Source: Cyrtodaria siliqua
Taxonomy: Eukaryota > Mollusca > Bivalvia > Adapedonta > Hiatellidae
Direction of reading: 5' to 3'
NCBI GenBank assembly: GCA_037043455.1
Contig: JAWPHD010011436.1
Coordinates: forward strand, 1-64,000
Length of the DNA: 64,000 bases
This document shows, one piece after another, positions 57,179 to 64,000 of the stretch. The first letter of the stretch is position 1. Every line of letters starts with the position of its first letter. The translations under genes and the position numbers were made by a program. The notes under the pieces are model-generated. The model saw only the letters and a list, made by a program, of their open reading frames with translations. It did not search any database and was not told where the DNA came from.

Positions 57179-57574
57179 CAGTTATTCAGGCAGTCAGGTT
57201 TCACACTCAGTTATTCAGGCAATCATGTGTCACAGTCAGTTATTCAGGCAGTCATGTTTCACAGTCAGTTATTCAGGCAGTCATGTTTTACAGTCAGTTA
57301 TTCAGGCAGTCAGGTGTCATGGTCGGTTATACAGGTTGTCATGTTTCACACTCAGTTATTCAGTCAGTCAGGTGTCACAGTCAGTTGTTAAGCCAGTCAT
57401 GTTTTACAGTCACGTGTCATGGTCAGTTATACAGGCAGTCATGTTTCACAGTCAGTTATTCAGACAGTCACGTGTCACAGTCAGTTATTCAGGCAGTCAT
57501 GTTTCACAGTCAGTTATTCAGGCAGTCACGTGTCTCAGTCAGTTATTCAGGCAGTCATGTTTCACACTCAGGCC
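57179..57574. repeat. 29-bp satellite, right segment
   Basis: About 13-14 more units of the same 29-bp repeat, with ATGTTTCAC, CGTGTCAC and AGGTGTCAC variants. Frames of 99-199 codons here are artefacts. Confidence 0.92.
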
Positions 57575-57640
57575 ACCCTTAAAAATATTTATGTTTGCCC
57601 TTTCCCGACCCTAATTTTGGGTCGGTAGGTAGGCATTTTT
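57575..57640. mobile_element. GGTCGG terminal module
   Basis: GGCCACCCTTAAAAATATTT, ATGTTTGCCCTTTCCCGACC, TTTTGGGTCGGTAGGTAGGC. It shares the GACCC/GGGTCGG hairpin and GGTAGGTAGG words with the ends near 23126, 25115 and 45672. Solo here. Confidence 0.4.
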
Positions 57641-57644
57641 TTAT

Positions 57645-58566
57645 TATTAGCTCGACTGATCAGAGAACAGCAGAGCTTATGCCGTGGTGCGGCGTCCGTC
57701 TTCCCTCTGTCCGTCCGTCCGTCTGTCCGTCCGTCTGTCCGTAAACTTTTATTTGTAGCGACTACTCCTCTGAAACTACTGGATGGATATTCATGAAACT
57801 TTACAGTTGCCCATGAAGTCTAGTTGATCCTAGCAAAAATTCATGTTGATGTGAAATCCAAGATGGCCACCAAAGCTAAAAATAGATTTTTAAAATACAA
57901 GTTTGTAGCGACTACTACTTGAAAACTCTAAGTGATATTGATATGGGATTTTTTCTAAAATGATCAGCATGACATGATGTTGGTCCTTGTCGAAAATTGT
58001 TTTGATTCGGCGTTAAACATGGCTGCCAGCGGCCATCTTTGTTTACATAGAGTTATATAATGAAAACTTGTAGCGACTACTCCTCTGAAACTACTTGACG
58101 GATTTTCATGAAACTTCGCAGGAATGTTACTCTTGATGTCTAATTGATCCTAGCAAAATTTAAGGTCAACCGGAAATTCAAGATGGCGCCACGGCTAAAA
58201 ATAGATTTTCAAAATACAAGTTTGTAGCGACTACTTCTTGAAAACTTTAAGTGATATTGATATGGGACTTTTTCTAAAATGATAAGCATGACATGATGTT
58301 GGTCCTTGTCAAAAATCGTTTTGATTCGATGTTAAACATGGCAGTCAGTGGCCATCTTTGTTTACATAGAGTTATATAATGAAAACTTGTAGCGACTACT
58401 CCTCTGAAACTACTTTACGGATTTTCATGAAACTTCACAGGAATGTTGCTCTTGATGTCTTATTGATCCTAGCTAAATTTCAGGTCGGCCGGAAATTCAA
58501 GATGTAGCGACTACTTCCTGAAATCAAAATCAATCAGTACAGCTTCAAGGTCATTGACCTCTTGTT
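57645..58566 (+). mobile_element. HLE family A, copy 6 (three core starts)
   Basis: The 5' hairpin AGCTCGACTGATC...GAACAGCAGAGCT is followed by a long GTCC/GTCT run (57694-57742), and core starts lie near 57757, 58074 and 58394. The last unit jumps from AAATTCAAGATG straight to GTAGCGACTACTTCCTGAAA. The 3' end is AGGTC-ATT-GACCT plus CTTGTT. Confidence 0.87.
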
Positions 58567-59928
58567 TTTATTGTTTAAAAAAAAAAAATTAACAAAAGAA
58601 ATACCGTTTTTTAACTTATAAATTGACCTGGCATGTAGTTATAAATGAAAATCAATACAATGTTGTAAAAATAAAATGGCCAAAATGGCCCTAATTCGTT
58701 CACCTGATACAACTTGCAACAGTAACAGTTCAAGTGGGTCAGACAAAAAAGGCTGGTAAGTTAAAGAATATTTTTCAATATGTTCCCTTATAAGAATATG
58801 TAAAACTTCGACCCACAGGGTAGGGCAAATTAAACACATGGTCACCATTCAAGCAGGCTTGGTAGGGGACCTTTAGCTATGGTACATGCAAAGTAGTAGG
58901 CCGTCAGTTATTGGGACAAATACTTATATCTGTTTGACTTTTTAAACACCTACATTTTAAGAGTGAAATTTTATGTAGGACTGTGTGGATGCTGATGTTT
59001 TGATGATTTTCCAGATTTTTCCCCACTTCTACTACTTTTTCTATTTTTTATTATTGTCTGCATTAGTGCTGTTAAGAATAATCGATTTGATTGAGCATCG
59101 ATCAGTTAAGTCATTTTTCTGATTAATCAATTACAATTTTTTATGATCGAGTTTACTTGGTTGTTGCAAAATTATAACATTTCATTCTCTTGCACTAAGA
59201 AGTGGTATCAGAATTTATAGTTAAAATAAATGCTTGGGCTTTCATTCACTTGCTTAATGACCAGAACATACTTGAAATGTGTTTCGTTTTCTTCATTATT
59301 GTCTAAAAAAGGCTTACACTGGTGTCTTATATGAAAGCCATGCTTAATTGATGAATGGTTGATCATCGGTTGGTTGAAAATTCTGATGATCTATCATGAA
59401 AATTCAACCGATTCCAAACACTAATCTGCATTCAATACATCCTGTATCTTGTCCATAATTGATACTGGATCCACCGTGAGGTCCTTCTGTGTATGGATAA
59501 TGTCACCCAATATGTTGACAAGATTGTATTATTAATTTGAGATGAGTGCCATCAGCTGTATTGAGGAGGAGAAAATAAGGAAGAAAATCGAGAAATTACT
59601 TATCTGTGTTATAGATGTGACACTTGGCTGCTGCCGCTGTTTTTATGGTAACTATAGATGCCTATAAGCATGATAAGACTGTCTGGAGGATGAATTATTT
59701 AATACCACATCATGGAAATGGATTAATTTTTCTAATGTTTATATTTTGTTAATCACATGAAATATTTTTTGTTAGCCCGTTTACGGATCTCGACGTAGCA
59801 ATTGTTATTTCTTCATTACTTGCAGTAATTTTATAAAAATTCACCAGAATGTTCCTTATATGCAAACGAAATATAGATCACCTCCGGTTTCTAGCAGGGT
59901 TTTCACCAAACTTCACAATGTTCCCTTT
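58567..59928. other. no gene seen
   Basis: AT-rich. The 69-codon minus frame (58639-58848) shows no feature. Around 59060-59170 and 59350-59410 loose ATCGATTTGATTGA / GATCATCGGTTGGTTG words occur. Confidence 0.5.
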
Positions 59929-59954
59929 TATGCATCTAACATCATGTGCAAAAT

Positions 59955-60154
59955 ATCGACAAGAAATCACTGTGGGTTCGAGCCCTCGTGGGACCAGAAC
60001 TCTGAAAGCTATCCGGCTGGCTTGCGGAACGTCCATTCTGCCCAGGTGCCCGGCTGTGCCCAAAAATTGCCCGGAGGGACACCTGGTGTAAGCTGGAAAG
60101 TCGCCATATGACCTTAGCTGTTGGTGCGACTATAAACTTCAATTCAGTTCCTTG
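59955..60154 (+). mobile_element. SINE-gamma with 26-bp flanking direct repeat
   Basis: B box GGGTTCGAGCCCTCG at 59974-59988, then AGCTATCCGGCTGGCTTGCG, GAAGCTGGAAAGTCGCC-like sequence, GACCTTAGCTGTTGGTGCGA and a short AATTCAGTTC tail. A perfect 26-bp repeat (beginning TATGCATCTAACATCATGTG) lies at 59929-59954 and 60155-60180. The A-box half is truncated to about 20 bp. Confidence 0.85.
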
Positions 60155-60180
60155 TATGCATCTAACATCATGTGCAAAAT

Positions 60181-60593
60181 TTCTGGTCACTGTGACCTAC
60201 TGTGAACAAAATACAGGTCCGGTCTTCATTAAGATATTCATCCTCAACTGTTAATGACATTAACTAAATTAAATATTTAGTATGTAAGGAACGAATATCT
60301 CATGGGATTGACGTTGCTTTACAACAATGGCAATAATTCTGTTTACTTGACCAGGAATCTATTTTATCATGTCGATCTGTATAATTCTGCCGAGAAACAG
60401 GGTGACTGAGATAAAATATCATCTCGGCAGTTACGTTCCTATCCCGTCAGATGCACTTCTTTTGATGACGTTAGCACCTTTTTTGATGACGTCAGGTTAT
60501 ATTTGATGTCTGGGTATATTTGAACGGAAAAAAATGGGGAAAAAATGGAAAAAAGGTAAATTAAATGATTTTAAACGATCAACATGATAAATA
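60181..60593. other. no gene seen; hairpin 60387-60430 and CRE match 60487-60494
   Basis: CTGCCGAGA (60387-60395) and TCTCGGCAG (60422-60430) form a perfect 9-bp stem. TGACGTCA at 60487-60494 is a consensus CRE with a half-site (TGACGTTA) 22 bp upstream. No gene is visible nearby. Confidence 0.5.
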
Positions 60594-60709
60594 GAATATC
60601 ATGTTAGTGCCTGATCGTATCCAGTTTATCAGGTTCGGCACGTAAAAAATGATTTTTTTCTCAGCCTCACCTGATAAACTGGGTGTGATCAGGCACTAAC
60701 ATGATATTC
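60594..60709. repeat. near-perfect 41-bp inverted repeat, 34-bp loop
   Basis: The left arm, GAATATCATGTTAGTGCCTG then ATC, GTAT, CCAGTTTATCAGGT, is matched by the complement at 60669-60709. Only the GTAT/ACAC quartet in the middle differs. It is probably a foldback MITE. HLE-F begins 15 bp downstream. Confidence 0.9.
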
Positions 60710-60723
60710 TCTATATAGCATCA

Positions 60724-61614
60724 TTTTTAGCTCTACTGGCCAAGGGCCAGCAGAGCTTATGGGATGGTGTGTTGTCCGTCCGTCCGTTAACTTTTGCTTG
60801 TGTACACTCTAGAGGCCACATTTCTGATGCAATCATCATGAAACTTTGTCAGGATGTTTGTCTCAATGAAATCTCAGTCAAGTTCGAAAATGGGTCATGT
60901 GGGGTCAAAAACTAGGTCACTAGGTCAAATATTGGAAAAACCTTGTGTACACTCTAGAGGCCATATTTTTGACCCGAGCTTGATGCAACTTTGTCAGAAT
61001 GTTTGTCTTAATTATATCTTGGTCAAGTTTGAAAATGGGTCACATGGGGTTAAAAACTAGGTCACTAGGTCAAATACTTGAAAAACCTTGTGTACACTCT
61101 AGAAGCCGTATTTCTGACCCAATCTTGATGAAACTTTGTCAAAATGTTTGTCTTAATTATATCTTGGTCAAGTTCAAAAATGGGTCACATGGTGTTAAAA
61201 ACTAGGTCACTAGGTCAAACTTTGGAAAAACCGTGTGTACACTCTAGAGGCCATATTTTTGACCCGATCTTAATGCAATTTTGTCAGAATATTTGTCTCA
61301 ATTATAGCTTGCTAAAGTTCGAAAATGGGTCACACAGGGTCAAAAACTAGGTCACTAGGTCAAATACTTGAAAAACCTTGTGTACACTCTAGAGGCCATA
61401 TTTCTGACCCGATCTTGATGAAACTTTGTCGAAATGTTGTCTTAATTATATTTTGGTCAAGTTCGAAAATGGGTCCCATGGGGTCAAAAACTAGGTCACT
61501 AGGTCAAATACTTGAAAAACCTTGTGTACACTCTAGACACCATGTAGTACGACTCGATTCATCAATGGTATAACAGCCAGTAGAGCGTTCACAGGCCCTC
61601 TTGGGCCTCTTGTT
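60724..61614 (+). mobile_element. HLE family F, five 145-bp core units
   Basis: The 5' hairpin AGCTCTACTGGCC-AAG-GGCCAGCAGAGCT is followed by GTCCGTCCGTCCG and core units starting near 60797, 60943, 61088, 61234 and 61377 (TTGTGTACACTCTAGAGGCC, TTGATGAAACTTTGTC, AAAACTAGGTCACTAGGTCA). The right end has GCCAGTAGAGC (inverted 5' arm), hairpin AGGCCC-TCTT-GGGCCT and CTTGTT. The 68-codon frames recurring every 145 bp are artefacts. Confidence 0.88.
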
Positions 61615-61821
61615 CTTGAATGAACTCTGTCCAAAGTATCTTTGAACTCTGATACATTCATCTACGAAACAAGAGGCAGTAATTATTTAACAACTTTCGA
61701 TGAAAGTTCGTTCATTGTAAATTTAAAAGTTAATTCATTTATTTCCAGTGGTGTAGGTAAAATATTTGGTTGAAGATGGTGTTATAGGTTAATAGGCTGA
61801 GAGCCCTCCATCTCTCTCCCT

Positions 61822-61878
61822 CCATGGTTGACTCTCCCAATATAATGGAAGGAAGGAGTGGAACCAGCCTTGCATTGA
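61822..61878. repeat. isolated 54-bp satellite unit
   Basis: ATGGTTGACTCTCCCAATAT, AATGGAAGGAAGGAGTGGAA, CCAGCC is a single diverged copy of the 54-bp unit that forms the array 250 bp downstream. Bases 61879-62123 between them are AT-rich and non-repetitive. Confidence 0.8.
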
Positions 61879-62123
61879 CCCAATATAGTTTTGCTAAGTA
61901 CCAAACCTTTTTCGACTTTCACCCCAAGTATTTGGCGAAACTGTATTTAGTAGGGTGATATGCACAAATGCACAAGAAAATTATTTTCTAATCAATATTT
62001 TGACAATAAAATAACGAATTGCATATAAATTAATCATATACCAAATTAATTGTTGAGTTTTTTGCTGTTGGTAAAACGAGCCACTGTAAAATGTTGAATT
62101 GAAATCTTGGTGCTTACTTTGAG

Positions 62124-63243
62124 TAGTGTAGAAGGAAGGAGTGGAACCATCCTCTTTCACACTGATGGACTGTCCCAATATATAGAAGGAAGGAGTGGAA
62201 CCATCCTCTTCCACACTGATGGACTGTCCCAATATATAGAAGGAAGGAGTGGAACCATCCTCTTCCACACTGTTTGACTGTCCCAATATATAGAAGGAAG
62301 GAATGGAACCATCCTCTTCCACACTGATGGACTGTCCCAATATATAGAAGGAAGGAGTGGAACCATCCTTTTCCACACTGATGGACTGTCCCAATATATA
62401 GAAGGAAGGAGTGGAACCATCCTCTTCCACACTTATGGACTGTCCCAATATATAGAAGGAAGGAGTGGAACCATCCTCTTCCACACTGATGGACTGTCCC
62501 AATATATAGAAGGAAGGAGTGGAACCATCCTCTTCCACACTGATGGACTATCGCAATATATAAAAGGAAGGAGTGGAACCATCCTCTTCCGCACTGATTG
62601 ACTGTCCCAATATATAGAAGGAAGGAGTGGAACCATCCTCTTCCACACTGATGGACTGTCCCAATATATAGAAGGAAGGAGTGGAACCATCCTCTTCCAC
62701 ACTGATGGACTAACGCAATATATAAAAGGAAGGTAGTGGAACCATCCTCTTCCGCACTGATTGACTGTCCCAATATATAGAAGGAAGGAGTGGAACCATC
62801 CTCTTCCGCACTGATTGACTGTCCCAATATATAGAAGGAAGGAGTGGAACCATCTCTTCCACACTGATTGACTGTCCCAATATAATAGAAGGAAGGAGTG
62901 GAACCATCCTCTTCCACACTGATTGACTTGTCACAGTACAATAGAAGGAGGGAGTGGAACCATCCCCCGCCTCACTGATTGACTGTCCCAATATAATAGA
63001 AGGAACGAGCAGAACCATCCTCTTCCTCACTGATTGACTGTCCCAATGTAAAAGAAGAAAGATGTGGAACCATCCTGTTCCGTACTGACTGACTGTCCCA
63101 ATATATAGAAGGAAGGAGTGAAACCAACCATTTCCGCACTGACTGACTGTCCAATATATAGAAGAAAGGAGTGGAACCATCCTCTTCCACACTGATTGAC
63201 TGTCCCAATATAATAGAAGGAAGGTAGAAGGAAGGAGTGGAAA
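62124..63243. repeat. 54-bp satellite, about 20 units
   Basis: The unit is TCCCAATATATAGAAGGAAG, GAGTGGAACCATCCTCTTCC, ACACTGATGGACTG (54 bp, 18 codons), which keeps minus-strand frames open (275 and 185 codons). The left two thirds is homogeneous; units right of about 62840 carry indels and more changes. It ends by running directly into a 178-bp-period repeat. Confidence 0.95.
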
Positions 63244-63988
63244 GTCATATTCTGAGTTATTTTCCCCAAACTTAATCTTAGTTAAGTAACTAAACCTTGG
63301 TTAGGTAACTTAACCTCAGTTAACTTTATGTGATTGCTTTACTTTATGTCTTTGATACTTGGTCATACGTATTGTTGGCTCTGGTGGACATCGCTGAATG
63401 ACAATAAATACCAAGGTCAAGGTCATATTTTGCGTTATTTTCCCCAAACTTAATTTTGGTTAGATAACTTAACCTTGGTTAGGTAACTTAACCTCAGTTA
63501 ACTTTATGTGATTGCCTCACTTTATGTCTTTGATACTTGGTCATACGTATTGTTGGCATTGGTGGACATCACTGAACGACAATAAATACCAAGGTCAAGG
63601 TCATATTTTGCGTTATTTTCCGCAAACTTAATTTTGGTTAGATAACTTAACTTTAGTTAGGTAACTTAACCTCAGTCAACTTTATGTGATTGCCTCACTT
63701 TATGTCTTTGATACTTGGTCATACGTATTGTTGGCATTGGTGGACATCACTGAACGACAATAAATACCAAGGTCAAGGTCATATTTTGCGTTATTTTCCC
63801 AAAACTACACCCTGGTTAAACCACTTAACCTCAGTAACTTAACTTCTTGTGATTACCTGGCTTTTGTTTGTTTAATATTTGGTCATATGAAGTGTAATCT
63901 TTGGTGGACATCATTTAAGCAAAAATTTAACATATTTCATATGCCGTTTGCCAGTGTGGGCGAGACACCCTCAGACCGAGGTCTTGTT
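63244..63988 (+). mobile_element. HLE family I, four 178-bp core units, no 5' end
   Basis: Core starts (GTCATATTTTGCGTTATTTT) lie at 63244, 63422, 63600 and 63778, exactly 178 bp apart. Each has AACTTAACCTCAGTTAACTT, GTCTTTGATACTTGGTCATA and TGGTGGACATCACTGAACGA. The right end has hairpin AGACC-GA-GGTCT followed by TGTT (63973-63988), the HLE-type terminus. The 5' hairpin and GTCC run are absent: the 54-bp array abuts the first core. Confidence 0.7.
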
Positions 63989-64000
63989 ATATAATTCATC

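Noticed and set aside
61981..62941. 275- and 185-codon minus-strand proteins with an 18-residue repeat
   Set aside because: A 54-bp satellite with no evidence of coding beyond the multiple-of-three period.

Overview
This window looks like non-coding DNA from a large, AT-rich animal genome, most likely a bivalve mollusc. The grounds are tRNA-derived SINEs, short foldback transposons, long minisatellite arrays, and above all many copies of a modular element with a 5' hairpin, a (GTCC/GTCT)n stretch, tandem core units and a 3' hairpin ending CTTGTT. That layout is known from bivalve Helitron-like non-autonomous elements (the pearl/HINE type). The species is inference; no search could be run. I found no convincing protein-coding gene, rRNA or functional tRNA. 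Nearly all long open frames are by-products of tandem arrays, several of which have periods divisible by three (45, 51 and 54 bp).

Layout. 0-5 kb: a SINE nested in a SINE and a 26-bp satellite (0.87-2.04 kb). 5-12.6 kb: SINE insertions, a 51-bp satellite, and Helitron-like elements (HLEs) of families B, C and A, plus a foldback element inside a SINE. 13.6-25 kb: HLE families G and A (two large copies), a 96-bp satellite built from the 3' end of a SINE (17.3-18.7 kb), and two copies of a small palindromic MITE. 26-27 kb: a complex foldback region. 27.7-31.4 kb: a 34/35-bp satellite split by an 837-bp CAGGG-ended MITE and by a SINE. 31.5-32.8 kb: a TTAA-flanked MITE split by HLE-A. 33.5-39.3 kb: a 31-bp satellite, HLE-D, HLE-A and a 22-bp satellite. 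40-47 kb: SINEs (one inside its own family), a hAT-like relic and MITEs. 48.3-51.4 kb: a 45-bp satellite of about 68 units with an internal 904-bp duplication. 52-58.6 kb: a second 26-bp satellite, HLE-E inside a SINE, a 29-bp satellite split by a SINE, and HLE-A. 60-64 kb: a SINE with a long target duplication, a near-perfect 41-bp inverted repeat, HLE-F (145-bp core), a 54-bp satellite, and an HLE (family I, 178-bp core) running to the end.

By hand tally, tandem arrays and HLEs each occupy about a fifth of the window. The main theme is one HLE chassis (5' hairpin, 3' copy of one hairpin arm, 3' terminal hairpin plus CTTGTT) carrying at least eight unrelated core repeats. A second theme is repeated nesting, which allows relative dating of insertions.

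Family names used here (SINE-alpha to -epsilon, HLE-A to -I, MITE M1/M2) are local labels, not database names. Boundaries were read by eye and may be off by several bases.
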